NCBI RefSeq assembly: GCF_947241705.1
Contig: NC_079265.1
Coordinates: 434,001 to 498,000 of the forward strand
Reading direction: 5' to 3'
DNA from: Saccharomyces mikatae IFO 1815
Lineage: Eukaryota > Ascomycota > Saccharomycetes > Saccharomycetales > Saccharomycetaceae
Length of the DNA: 64,000 nt
Of the stretch, positions 8,334 to 18,535 are shown piece by piece. The position numbers were made by a program, and so were the translations under genes. How positions within the stretch are numbered: the stretch's first letter is position 1; every line of letters starts with the position of its first letter. The notes under the pieces were generated by a model. It searched no databases. It was not told where the DNA came from and saw only the letters and a program-made list of their open reading frames with translations.

Positions 8334-10436
8334 ATGTCGGATCAGAAAGTCTTTGCCAGATATAAAGCAAATGAAATCGTCGCAGATCTACAACATTTTG
8401 GAGTAAAAAAGTTCAAATCAAATACAACGAGGAGGAAAAATGCCCTGAGAAAAATCATCGCAAACTTAATGCTGGGGAACTACGGTGAAATGTCCCTTCT
8501 ATTTTCTGAGCTTTTGAAGTTTTGGCAAATTGAAGATGATTTAGAAGTTAAAAGAATTTGTCATGAGTATATTCGAGTGATGGGCGCCTTAAAACCCCAA
8601 CAGGCCAAAGAGGCTTTACCTTACATAATGGACGATTTCAAGAGCAGAGATGAGAAGTTACAAATGATGGCATTAAGAACTCTAGTGCTCGTCCCCTTGA
8701 GGGAATTTTCTGAGCAAGCTTTCGACTGTATCATATCATTGGTAAATCATAAATCTCCACCTGAAGAAGTGACAAGGACGGCAATTTACGCACTAATAGA
8801 CTTGGATGAAGTTGATCATGAAAGGGTCTTGGGATTATCAAGCATTCTGCACGAGATTATAAGATTACAATCGAGTTCTCCAGGAGTTATTGTAGCTTCA
8901 TTGCATACTTTATATTCCATTCACGAAAAAAATTCTAATATGGAATCCTTCAAACTTTCTTTGGAACTCGCCTTTAGCATGCTAGAATTACTACCTGATT
9001 TAAATGAGTGGAACAAGGCCACCGTTTTGGAAATTTTAACAACTTCAGTTGTGCCGCAGCATTATTTGGATACCCATGAAATGATCGAATTGGCTTTACC
9101 ATACCTGCAACAGGTTAACACATACGTAGTGTTAAACGCTCTAAAATTTATCATGTATTTGCTGAACTATATTGATGTGATAAAAGAAAGTTTAGCCGAA
9201 AAGCTATCTAATTCGGTGATAGCTTTGCTGGATAAACCACCAGAATTACAATTTCTAGTATTAAGAAACGTTATTCTTCTTTTATTGAGCAGGGAATCAT
9301 GTCTGCTCAAACTAGACATCTCGTATTTTTTCATCGAGTACAATGATCCTATATATATCAAAGACACAAAATTAGAGTGTCTCTATCTTTTAGCCAATAA
9401 AGAAACTTTGCCAAGAATCCTAGAAGAGTTGGAACAGTATGCCACGGACATAGATATTCAAATGTCAAGAAAATCGGTCAGAGCCATTGGCAATCTGGCT
9501 GTTAAACTAGATGAAGATTCTGTACATAGTTGTGTTGCTGTACTTTTAGATTTGTTGGAATTTGGCGTTGATTATGTTGCCCAAGAAATCATATCTGTTT
9601 TCAGGAATATCTTGAGGAAATATCCAAATAATTTTAGAACAAATGTAACAGAATTAGTCAAACATACTGAAGTTGTACAGGAACCCGAATCGAAAAACGC
9701 TATGATCTGGATAATTACGCAGTATTCGGATATAATTCCAAACTATTTAGAATTATTCAGAGTTTTTTCTTCAAACATTTTTAGTGAGACGCTAGAGGTC
9801 CAATTCTCCATCTTAAATTCAGCAATAAAATTTTTCGTTAGATGTCCTACAAAGGAAACTGAAGAACTTTGTATGGATTTGTTAAAAGGCTGTACTGATA
9901 ATGGAAACAATCCGGATCTAAGAGATAAAACCTTTATGTATTGGAGGTTGCTATCATTAACCAAAACATCTCGTATATCGAACCCACTAACTTTTGAATC
10001 TTTAAAATCAGTACTAGATGGGGAATTACCACTAATAGAGATGAATACGAAATTAGACCCTACTGTTTTGGAAGAATTGGAATTAAATATTGGTACGATA
10101 GTGTCGATTTACTTAAAACCTGTTTCCCATATCTTCAGGTTAAATAAAACGAAATTGCTACCATCAAGTCCTATTTTGAATTCAAATAAGGATCTCTCGT
10201 CAGGCGTCGGTAGTTTACTTCCATCAACTGGAGCTAATAAGAACCTTCAAAATTCTGAGAGTGAATCTTCAATAAAGTCCAGAAAAACCGTGATGATGGA
10301 TGACTATGATAAACCTGCTGAAAAAATCAATCAGTTAAAAGGTAAGCGTAAATATAGTTCAAACAACCCCTCAAAACTATCACGAAAACCCTCTACTCTA
10401 CTTAGAAAGCTTTCAATGAAGCGGCCGTTTTCGTGA
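8334..10436 (+). CDS. APL1: Apl1, AP-2-type beta-adaptin large chain
   Basis: 700 residues, the same length as S. cerevisiae Apl1. The N-terminal two thirds is an all-helical adaptin (Armadillo/HEAT-like) trunk; MSDQKVFARYKANEIVADL is the characteristic beta-adaptin opening. A variable, basic Ser/Lys-rich tail follows from about residue 610, and the ear domain of animal beta-adaptins is missing, as is usual in yeast. Apl1 forms the AP-2 clathrin adaptor with Apl3, Apm4 and Aps2 and takes part in cargo selection at the plasma membrane. Divergent from SAG1, convergent with LSO1. Confidence 0.96.
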   Translation: MSDQKVFARYKANEIVADLQHFGVKKFKSNTTRRKNALRKIIANLMLGNYGEMSLLFSELLKFWQIEDDLEVKRICHEYIRVMGALKPQQAKEALPYIMDDFKSRDEKLQMMALRTLVLVPLREFSEQAFDCIISLVNHKSPPEEVTRTAIYALIDLDEVDHERVLGLSSILHEIIRLQSSSPGVIVASLHTLYSIHEKNSNMESFKLSLELAFSMLELLPDLNEWNKATVLEILTTSVVPQHYLDTHEMIELALPYLQQVNTYVVLNALKFIMYLLNYIDVIKESLAEKLSNSVIALLDKPPELQFLVLRNVILLLLSRESCLLKLDISYFFIEYNDPIYIKDTKLECLYLLANKETLPRILEELEQYATDIDIQMSRKSVRAIGNLAVKLDEDSVHSCVAVLLDLLEFGVDYVAQEIISVFRNILRKYPNNFRTNVTELVKHTEVVQEPESKNAMIWIITQYSDIIPNYLELFRVFSSNIFSETLEVQFSILNSAIKFFVRCPTKETEELCMDLLKGCTDNGNNPDLRDKTFMYWRLLSLTKTSRISNPLTFESLKSVLDGELPLIEMNTKLDPTVLEELELNIGTIVSIYLKPVSHIFRLNKTKLLPSSPILNSNKDLSSGVGSLLPSTGANKNLQNSESESSIKSRKTVMMDDYDKPAEKINQLKGKRKYSSNNPSKLSRKPSTLLRKLSMKRPFS

Positions 10437-10935
10437 CTGCTAGTGATATTGATTTCAGTATTTGATATACCCATGTTTAATGAACTTGTATAACAAGATG
10501 ACAAATCATGATTTATCCTGACGTACATATAGATTTCACGTATTCAAGTAGATGATGAAAACGTTCATCATACAGCATTACTTATGTTTATTTAAACTCG
10601 CCATAATATTCTATAACCAAACGAGAACGAGATGTATTTTCATAGGACAATTACTGGTCCATTATTATCTACAAATCAGTAGCTCAGCTTCGCTTCGTAT
10701 AATCAACTAAAGAGCACTTTCCTTCCATTACTCTTACCCTTGGCTCGAAATTATGTAAAGGTCTATACGTATATATTTGTTACCTAGTAGTTCCGTTTGA
10801 TGAACCGCTTTCAGCCATGATGAACCTCTGAAGGAGCTCGAACCCGATCAGGTAACCAAAAATCAACAATCTCTTCTTTTGAACAACACAACTGTGAAAG
10901 TCGTTCCCGGTCTCGTTTACTAGTGTTTGTTACTT
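10437..10935. other. Convergent intergenic region APL1 / LSO1
   Basis: 499 bp between two facing stop codons. The APL1-proximal half is AT-rich. A stretch near 10835-10850 (reverse strand GGGTTCGAGCTCC) resembles a tRNA B box but has no acceptor stem, A box or T-run terminator around it, so it is not called a tRNA. Nothing else recognised. Confidence 0.5.
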
Positions 10936-11217
10936 TTAGTATTTCCTTCCCTTGCCGCCTTTACCTAATAATTTCTCCTCAGCGGATAATAATTCATCTC
11001 TTTCTTTTTTAGCTCTCAGCTTCTCTGTCTTTTTTTGTTCCAAAATTAGCTTCCTCTGATTAGGTGTTCTTGCCCCTTCTTCCCATCTCTGAGCCTCTTG
11101 AGCCTCTAGTTGTTGCTTCTCTAATTGGTTTTTCTCGTAAGCTTGCCTACGTTTTCTTGCCCTTCCTGCTGCAACTTTTTTAGCAGTTTCTGAATACCTT
11201 TTTCCACTATTATGCAT
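10936..11217 (-). CDS. LSO1: Lso1, small iron-response-linked protein
   Basis: 93 residues, the same size as S. cerevisiae Lso1 (YJR005C-A), starting MHNSGKRYSETAKK. Almost the whole chain is a charged Lys/Arg/Glu/Gln-rich helix, probably coiled-coil, with a Gly/Lys-rich end. Lso1 has a paralogue, Lso2, a ribosome-associated factor; LSO1 itself is known as a gene induced under iron shortage through Aft1. Two Aft1-type sites (GGGTGCA and GGGTGTG) lie about 135 and 205 bp upstream of this start, which agrees. Divergent from POL31. Confidence 0.9.
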   Translation of the reverse strand: MHNSGKRYSETAKKVAAGRARKRRQAYEKNQLEKQQLEAQEAQRWEEGARTPNQRKLILEQKKTEKLRAKKERDELLSAEEKLLGKGGKGRKY

Positions 11218-11655
11218 GATTCACTTTTCGACTATATTTGATAGTTTCTGATGATGATTGTGTAATTAACACATTTCAAGAGGCACCTAATATCAGAACA
11301 CGTTCCCCCATATATATATGCATACACGCAGGCGTTGACTGTAAAAAAAGAAGGGTGCAATGAGTTTTTGAACGTCCTACTTCCATCAGTTTGACACCAG
11401 GTTACCGTTTACTCATTTTGGGTGTGCTTCATGTACTTCAATATACTAATGAAGTGGCAAAAAGGGTGTCAAAAGAAAAGAAGAAGCAAGAAAAGTAAAA
11501 TAGCCGCCAAAACATGCCAAAACAACATCGTTTTAAACGGTATAACTGAACGCGCGAGGTTATTTCCAAAAATAAGAGATGGCTACTACGAATTGCATTG
11601 CAGTAAGCGAGCTATATCTGGAAATCTCTCACTTAAAAGACAGGAGAGGACGACA
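11218..11655. other. Divergent intergenic region LSO1 / POL31
   Basis: 438 bp serving as promoter for LSO1 (leftward) and POL31 (rightward). It contains two Aft1-type sites (11353-11359 and 11420-11426) and an ACGCG core at 11550-11554 resembling the MluI cell-cycle box, 102 bp before the POL31 ATG. From 11431 to 11655 the POL31 frame is open with an ATG at 11431; I treat this as leader and promoter, not coding. Confidence 0.55.
11353..11426 (-). promoter_or_regulatory. Two Aft1/Aft2-type iron regulon sites
   Basis: GGGTGCA (11353-11359) is the reverse complement of TGCACCC, the best Aft1/2 core, and GGGTGTG (11420-11426) is the reverse complement of CACACCC, which also fits PyPuCACCC. Both face LSO1 from within 210 bp, in the usual position for Aft1 activation in low iron. 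Confidence 0.65.
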
Positions 11656-13119
11656 ATGGATGCATTGTTAACAAAGTTTAATGAGAATAGGAATTTACAA
11701 AATGAAGATCCGTCTCAACCGCTAAAAAGGATAAAAATTGTCGATGATAACCTTCACAACCGATCGAACCCATTCCAACTAAATTATAAAAAACGTGACT
11801 ACGGCTCTCAATACTACCACATTTATCAGTACCGCTTAAAGACCTTCAGAGTACGTGTTTTGAAAGAATGTAATAAGAGATGGGATGCGGGTTTCACCTT
11901 GAATGGACAACTAGTCCTAAAGAAAGATAAAGTGTTAGATATTCAAGGAAACCAACCATGTTGGTGCGTGGGATCTATATATTGTGAAATGAAGTACAAA
12001 CCAAATGTACTGGATGAGGTAATCAATGACACTTATGGTGCACCGGACTTAACAAAAAGTTATACAGATAAAGAGGGCGGTTCTGATGAAATTATGCTAG
12101 AAGATGAAAGTGGGAGAGTTCTTCTAGTGGGTGATTTTATCCGGTCCACACCTTTCATTACGGGTGTCGTTGTGGGTATACTAGGTATGGAAGCTGAAGC
12201 CGGAACGTTCCAGGTTTTAGATATATGTTATCCTACTCCCTTACTACAGAATCCTTTACCTCCGCAAAATGTTACTTCCCATTCCAAGGGAAAAATTGCT
12301 CTTGTCTCTGGATTGAATCTCAACAATACATCGCCCGATAGAATATTACGATTAGAGATTTTGAGAGAGTTTTTGATGGGAAGAATTAGTAACAAAATCG
12401 ACGACCTTTCTCAGATTGGTAGACTGCTAATATGTGGTAATTCTATTGACTTCGACATCAGAAGTGTAACTAAGGATGAACTTATGACTTCTCTAACTAC
12501 GTTTAGTAAGTTTTTACACAATATTTTGCCCTCTATACCCGTTGATATGATGCCTGGCACCAACGATCCAAGTGACAAATCTCTTCCTCAACAACCATTC
12601 CACAAATCATTATTCGACAAATCATTAGAGTCCTACTTCGATGACTCTAATAAAGAAGTTTTGAATTTAGTAACCAATCCTTATGAGTTTAGTTATGACG
12701 GTTTAGACGTTTTGGCCATTTCAGGTAAAAATATCAACGATATTTGTAAGTACATTATACCATCAAATGATAATGTTGAAAATGAACGCGAAATTGTGCA
12801 AGACGAGAATGATGATTTCAAAGACGACATAGAACATCGAATGGATCTTATGGAATGTACCATGAAGTGGCAAAACATCGCACCCACCGCGCCTGATACC
12901 TTATGGTGCTATCCATATGCTGACAAAGACCCATTCGTGTTAGAAAAGTGGCCCCATGTTTACATTGTAGCCAACCAGCCGTACTTTGGAACAAGACTGG
13001 TGGAAATAGGCGGTAAGAACATTAGGATAATATCTGTACCTGAGTTCAGTTCTACTGGGATGATGGTATTACTAGATTTGGAAACGTTAGAAGTAGAGAC
13101 AGTTAAAATTGACATTTGA
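11656..13119 (+). CDS. POL31: Pol31, DNA polymerase delta B subunit
   Basis: 487 residues from the ATG at 11656 (MDALLTKFNENRN), equal to S. cerevisiae Pol31. The ORF is open further upstream, but family length and alignment place the start here. Pol31 is the essential B subunit of DNA polymerase delta, bridging Pol3 and Pol32, and also associates with polymerase zeta. The protein has the OB-fold region (about residues 40-180, with the QPCWCVGSIYCEMKYKP block) followed by the inactive calcineurin-like phosphoesterase domain (about 215-470, ending WPHVYIVANQPYF...). An ACGCG element upstream fits S-phase expression. Confidence 0.96.
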   Translation: MDALLTKFNENRNLQNEDPSQPLKRIKIVDDNLHNRSNPFQLNYKKRDYGSQYYHIYQYRLKTFRVRVLKECNKRWDAGFTLNGQLVLKKDKVLDIQGNQPCWCVGSIYCEMKYKPNVLDEVINDTYGAPDLTKSYTDKEGGSDEIMLEDESGRVLLVGDFIRSTPFITGVVVGILGMEAEAGTFQVLDICYPTPLLQNPLPPQNVTSHSKGKIALVSGLNLNNTSPDRILRLEILREFLMGRISNKIDDLSQIGRLLICGNSIDFDIRSVTKDELMTSLTTFSKFLHNILPSIPVDMMPGTNDPSDKSLPQQPFHKSLFDKSLESYFDDSNKEVLNLVTNPYEFSYDGLDVLAISGKNINDICKYIIPSNDNVENEREIVQDENDDFKDDIEHRMDLMECTMKWQNIAPTAPDTLWCYPYADKDPFVLEKWPHVYIVANQPYFGTRLVEIGGKNIRIISVPEFSSTGMMVLLDLETLEVETVKIDI

Positions 13120-13490
13120 ATAAAACAAGGAATGATTTGTACATAGACATACAATTTTATATAGTTAGGCAAGAGTAAAAGTTCACTGCTATAACTCAAA
13201 GATAAGTTTCCTCGAGTAACTAGTAGAGTACTGTCATGTATCAGCCTGTTATTGTTACCCGCCGTCTAAGAAAAAAATTTTCTCTTCGAAGAGGCGAAAA
13301 AGAGAAGAGAAAGCAAAAGCAATAACCAAGTGAATTAATAGTTTAAAATCTTACTTGCAGATTTTGGACCATTGCTTATTGCCTAGGTCATTGAAGAAGC
13401 AAAAGTGCAATCTGTTTACTGATCAAATTACATCTTCATATTTCTGTGTCTTTCCGTACTGCTTCACGCACTTTTACAACCTACTAAACA
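13120..13490. other. Intergenic: POL31 3' end and SUI2 promoter
   Basis: 371 bp. TTACCCG at 13255-13261 is a Reb1-type site about 230 bp upstream of SUI2, followed by an AAAATTTTC run that resembles RRPE (about 13271-13281). These suit a strongly expressed housekeeping translation gene. No RNA gene seen. Confidence 0.5.
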
Positions 13491-14405
13491 ATGTCCACTT
13501 CTCATTGCAGATTTTATGAGAATAAATACCCAGAGATTGACGATATCGTCATGGTAAATGTCCAGCAGATTGCTGAAATGGGTGCTTACGTTAAATTGTT
13601 AGAATACGATAACATTGAAGGTATGATTCTACTGAGTGAATTGTCCCGTAGACGTATCAGATCGATTCAAAAATTGATTCGTGTTGGTAAAAATGATGTC
13701 GCCGTTGTCCTTCGTGTTGACAAAGAAAAAGGTTATATTGATTTATCTAAACGTCGTGTTTCTTCCGAAGATATCATTAAATGTGAAGAAAAATACCAAA
13801 AATCCAAGACTGTTCATTCCATTTTAAGATATTGCGCTGAAAAATTCCAGATTCCTTTGGAGGAACTATATAAAACCATTGCTTGGCCATTAAGTCGAAA
13901 ATTTGGTCATGCTTACGAAGCTTTCAAATTATCCATTATTGACGAAACTGTTTGGGAAGGTATTGAACCGCCATCAAAAGATGTTTTAGATGAACTAAAG
14001 AACTACATTTCTAAAAGATTAACGCCACAAGCTGTCAAGATTAGAGCAGACGTCGAGGTATCTTGTTTCAGTTACGAAGGTATCGATGCCATCAAAGACG
14101 CATTGAAGTCTGCCGAAGATATGTCTACAGAGCAGATGCAAGTTAAGGTTAAGTTAGTTGCCGCCCCATTGTATGTCATAACCACTCAAGCCTTAGACAA
14201 GCAAAAGGGTATCGAACAATTGGAAACCGCTATTGAAAAAATTACCGAGGTCATTACTAAATATGGCGGTGTTTGTAACATTACTATGCCACCAAAGGCT
14301 GTCACGGCCACTGAAGACGCTGAATTACAAGCTCTATTGGAAAGCAAGGAGTTAGATAACAGATCAGACTCTGAAGACGATGAGGATGAATCAGACGACG
14401 AGTAA
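13491..14405 (+). CDS. SUI2: Sui2, eIF2 alpha subunit
   Basis: 304 residues, nearly identical to S. cerevisiae Sui2. The N-terminal S1-type OB fold (about 17-88) contains Ser52 in LLSELSRRRIRS, the site phosphorylated by Gcn2 in starvation, counted directly from the start. A helical domain (about 90-175) and an alpha/beta domain follow, ending in the acidic tail SDSEDDEDESDDE. eIF2 delivers initiator Met-tRNA to the 40S ribosome, and phosphorylated eIF2-alpha blocks eIF2B and turns on GCN4 translation. Codon use is biased as in highly expressed yeast genes. Confidence 0.98.
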   Translation: MSTSHCRFYENKYPEIDDIVMVNVQQIAEMGAYVKLLEYDNIEGMILLSELSRRRIRSIQKLIRVGKNDVAVVLRVDKEKGYIDLSKRRVSSEDIIKCEEKYQKSKTVHSILRYCAEKFQIPLEELYKTIAWPLSRKFGHAYEAFKLSIIDETVWEGIEPPSKDVLDELKNYISKRLTPQAVKIRADVEVSCFSYEGIDAIKDALKSAEDMSTEQMQVKVKLVAAPLYVITTQALDKQKGIEQLETAIEKITEVITKYGGVCNITMPPKAVTATEDAELQALLESKELDNRSDSEDDEDESDDE

Positions 14406-14902
14406 TTGTTGCCATTCTTAATTTTCTAGGTGTCTTCAAACGTCATTTTGTTTTAGAGAATTTTGTATAGAAAAAAATACGTATATCCTGCCATATCATA
14501 TTCTTTGCAATATACGCCTTGTACATTTGGCAAATATAAATATAACAATCATATATAATCATAATGCAAATACAGCTGCTATTGCTACGGGCCTTCTTTG
14601 TGGATATACACTGCCGGTCATATATTATTCATCTTTTTCACACGAGTTATTTTTACCTCAAAGGGTAGAGATGCTGTAATAATATGACTCTCCCCCCTTT
14701 CCTTCGGGAATTGCATTTGAATCATTGGGGAACACTAAAGCAAGACAAAGGGGCCGTCCTCTCATGCGATTTTCAATAAGTAGGTAATATGCGGATACGC
14801 ACTGGGGTATTCCCAAAGGAAGGTTTGATGGATACTTAAGCAAATCAGTCCTAATCGGTGGCTTAGAGAGACTACAGTGTAAAGAATAAAATTATCAAAA
14901 AA
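14406..14902. other. Intergenic: SUI2 3' end and MHO1 promoter
   Basis: 497 bp. The MHO1 side has CCCCT at 14694-14698 and AGGGG at 14749-14753, both matching the stress response element bound by Msn2/4. An AT-rich segment near 14530 gives a 10-of-11 ARS consensus match. No RNA gene or LTR seen. Confidence 0.45.
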
Positions 14903-15919
14903 ATGACAATACGTCCAGCAACACACGCAGGCTCATGGTACTCTAACAGGACCCAAGAATTATCTCAACAACTACGTACCTACCTAACCAAGAGTACAAT
15001 CAAAGGCCCGGTTCATAAGGCCCGGATTATAATATGCCCTCATGCCGGTTATAGGTATTGTGGACCCACGATGGCCTTCTCGTACGCATCATTGGATTTA
15101 AACAGTAACATAAAAAGAATATTCATACTGGGACCATCACATCATATCTATTTTAAAAATCAAGTACTGATTAGTGCATTCAGTGAACTGGAGACGCCCT
15201 TAGGTAACTTGAGAGTGGATAGTGACTTGCGTAGAACATTAATACAGAAGGAGCACCCTCCCAACGGAAGGAAGCTGTTCAAGTTGATGGACCATGATAC
15301 TGATATGGCTGAACATTCTTTAGAAATGCAGCTACCCATGTTGGTGGAAACTTTAAAATGGAGAGGAATTTCTCTAGATGCGGTTGAAGTAGTACCTATG
15401 ATGGTTTCTCATAACAGTATTGATGTTGATCGTTGCATTGGTGAAATTTTATCAGAATATATCAAGGATCCAAGCAACTTATTTATTGTAAGCAGTGATT
15501 TTTGTCATTGGGGCCGCAGATTCCAGTACACTGGGTACGTCGGAAGCAAAGAAGAGTTGAATGAAGCCATCCAAGAGGAAACAGAGGTGGAAATGTTAAC
15601 TGCTAGGAGTAAACTGTCACATCATCAAGTGCCTATTTGGCAGTCTATTGAAATCATGGACAGGTATGCGATGAAAACCCTAAGTGATACCCCAAATGCT
15701 GAAAGATACGATGCCTGGAAACAATACTTGGAAATCACTGGAAACACCATATGTGGCGAAAAACCAATAAGTGTAGTACTAAGTGCTCTATCCAAGATCG
15801 GTGAGACCGGTACTTCCAATATTAAATTTCAATGGCCCAATTATTCACAGAGTTCTCATGTGACAAGTATTGACGATAGTAGTGTCAGTTATACTTCAGG
15901 GTATGTTACTATAGAATAG
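14903..15919 (+). CDS. MHO1: Mho1, Memo-family protein
   Basis: 338 residues, equal to S. cerevisiae Mho1 (YJR008W), the homologue of human MEMO1. It shows the conserved family blocks RPATHAGSWY at the start, PHAGYRYCGP (near 48), GPSHH (near 80), MDHDTDMAEHSLEMQLP (near 130) and SSDFCHWG (near 198). Memo proteins share the fold of class III extradiol dioxygenases, and the His and Cys residues in these blocks line the metal-binding pocket. The yeast role is poorly defined; links to filamentous growth and redox have been reported. Convergent with TDH2. Confidence 0.94.
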   Translation: MTIRPATHAGSWYSNRTQELSQQLRTYLTKSTIKGPVHKARIIICPHAGYRYCGPTMAFSYASLDLNSNIKRIFILGPSHHIYFKNQVLISAFSELETPLGNLRVDSDLRRTLIQKEHPPNGRKLFKLMDHDTDMAEHSLEMQLPMLVETLKWRGISLDAVEVVPMMVSHNSIDVDRCIGEILSEYIKDPSNLFIVSSDFCHWGRRFQYTGYVGSKEELNEAIQEETEVEMLTARSKLSHHQVPIWQSIEIMDRYAMKTLSDTPNAERYDAWKQYLEITGNTICGEKPISVVLSALSKIGETGTSNIKFQWPNYSQSSHVTSIDDSSVSYTSGYVTIE

Positions 15920-16149
15920 TAATCGTAAGTAAGCGCCTCGATGCAAGCATGCACTTTTTGATGTATAATGATTTTAAATACTACAGTGTTATATGAAAAA
16001 AAGGGAAAAAACACCTAAAAAAAATAAGATCCGTGTAGAATCTTTAATACATTTTCGATCTATTTAAGTTTTATAAACGTGTATATGAGATGTCATGAGG
16101 ATGAGTTATTAATAAAAACTAAATCATTAGAGTAACTTAAAAGTTAAAT

Positions 16150-17175
<1,026 letters not shown>

Positions 17176-17276
17176 TTAATTTGAAACTAAGTTCTTGGTT
17201 TTTTTTAATATTTAAGACAAGTATAATCATAAGGAACTTCAAACTCAAGAATAAACTAAACTGAGGAAGTGTAACC

Positions 17277-17284
17277 TTTATATA
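17277..17284 (-). promoter_or_regulatory. TDH2 TATA box
   Basis: TTTATATA on the plus strand reads TATATAAA on the minus strand, 129 bp upstream of the TDH2 ATG. This is the consensus TATA sequence at the normal yeast distance for a very highly expressed gene. Confidence 0.75.
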
Positions 17285-17339
17285 TCCTTTCAAAACCCCC
17301 CCAAAAAAATATAGATCAGATCACTGGGTACTATCAGAC

Positions 17340-17355
17340 ACGTATGCGCATACGT
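17340..17355. repeat. Perfect 16-bp palindrome in the TDH2 promoter
   Basis: ACGTATGCGCATACGT equals its own reverse complement. It overlaps a 9-bp direct repeat CGTATGCGC (17341-17349 and 17353-17361). It sits about 190 bp upstream of the TDH2 ATG and 55 bp upstream of the TATA box. I do not recognise it as a known yeast factor site. Confidence 0.8.
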
Positions 17356-17524
17356 ATGCGCTCGTAGTTACAGTCTGCAAGATCTTTGAGACAGCCATGA
17401 CATGATCAGGTTGAGGAGCTCAGTTTAGCTGTGACCACCAGTTTCTAGTCCTCAACGCATCAGTCGAGTTTCACCAGACCTTGCTGGCCGCTGCTACCCA
17501 CCAACAACTGCGCAAAAAATGCGA

Positions 17525-17551
17525 CTTCCTGTAAATAATTCAGATCACGTG
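17525..17551 (-). promoter_or_regulatory. Probable TDH2 upstream activating region
   Basis: CTTCC (17525-17529, Gcr1 core) and CACGTG (17546-17551, E-box) lie within 30 bp, about 380-400 bp from the TDH2 start. A Rap1-like TACCCACC lies about 30 bp away on the TDH2 side. Glycolytic genes of yeast are typically driven by Rap1, Gcr1/Gcr2 and Tye7 at such clusters. The Rap1 match is imperfect. Confidence 0.45.
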
Positions 17552-17710
17552 GAAAGGAATAGAAACAAGCGGAGTCGGCCAATTGTTTCTTTTTTTCATT
17601 ATTTTAGGATGCTCTATACTTCGTACAACGTGACGTACTAGAATTTAGTGGAAGCTCGAGGTACCGTTACCCTGATACAGATTATTTGGGTTAATTGGCT
17701 CAAACTTTTG

Positions 17711-17721
17711 TTTTATGTTTT
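17711..17721 (+). other. Candidate ARS consensus sequence
   Basis: TTTTATGTTTT matches the 11-bp ARS consensus WTTTAYRTTTW at every position and lies in a large AT-rich intergenic region, the usual setting for yeast origins. A single ACS match is not proof of an origin; B-element function cannot be judged by eye. Confidence 0.35.
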
Positions 17722-18309
17722 TTTGGAATATTTAGCTTTTTAGCCGCTCATCTGGGATCATGTCAGGAGAAAAAGTGAATTAAGAATGCGTAAAAAATGT
17801 CTGTCAAGCAATTTTTGTTTTCTCTGAGCTGCCACTTCTGCCACTGAGTAAAAACAGTCTATTAATCGCTGGTTAAACCAGTAAGCTACTTGTGAATGTA
17901 AAACTATATCAGACTGTAGATACTTTCTACAACATTCTAGTAGAGAATTTCATTATATCGGGGTAGAAGAGCTTAACGAAAACAGATATGTATATCCAAG
18001 CTGCATAAGATTTTTTAACTCGATATTTGTCTGGAATTTAAGAAAAAACTCAGAATGCATGTCAAGAGAGCATTATAGTACAGAATTATGTGACGTAAGA
18101 GAGGATTATAGGTGTAGTAAGTATTAATTACCTTCAAATTGCCAATGTATCGAAACTGTAATTGTGTGTACATGTGCTTAATGATACAAATTGTGGAGAC
18201 TCCCTTTACAAATATATATCAAATGTGCAAACAGGTCTGGTATGACAAATGAATGAGCCGTCGTTAGTTTGATGTGTATGCGCCAGATTCTTCAAAAAAA
18301 TTTGTGGTC

Positions 18310-18332
18310 CACGTGACCAAAAAAGTCACGTG
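18310..18332 (+). promoter_or_regulatory. Paired Cbf1 sites of MET3
   Basis: CACGTGAC (18310-18317) and GTCACGTG (18325-18332) form a perfect 8-bp inverted repeat around a 7-bp A-rich spacer. Both contain the Cbf1 core TCACGTG in one orientation. In sulfur-regulon promoters Cbf1 recruits Met4 and Met28. They lie about 345-365 bp upstream of the MET3 ATG. Confidence 0.82.
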
Positions 18333-18433
18333 TAATTCTGCAACTCACTTCACGCTAGAATGTTGTTCTCATTGTCTGCGCTCAACATTTACTAGCCTCA
18401 TCAGCCTACAAAGAAGTTGGTCTACAGGTAAAG

Positions 18434-18442
18434 CCACAGTTT
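18434..18442 (-). promoter_or_regulatory. Met31/Met32 site of MET3
   Basis: CCACAGTTT is the reverse complement of AAACTGTGG, the binding core of Met31 and Met32, which bring Met4 to sulfur genes. It lies about 235 bp upstream of MET3 and 100 bp from the Cbf1 pair. Weaker relatives (AAATTGTGG near 18188, CCACAGTTG near 18596) also occur. Confidence 0.75.
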
Positions 18443-18535
18443 TATGATGTTAGTCACTTATGGATTCTTTACCAATGAGAAATCAGAGGCCAATTGGTGG
18501 AGGGACTCTATGCTCGAAGAATATATGTATAAATG

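Noticed and set aside
8144-8335. 63-codon minus-strand ORF overlapping the APL1 start
   Set aside because: It has an ATG but lies in the APL1 promoter and leader, with no recognisable protein features.
10830-10855. tRNA B-box-like sequence on the minus strand
   Set aside because: GGGTTCGAGCTCC has no matching stems, A box or T-run terminator at the right distances.
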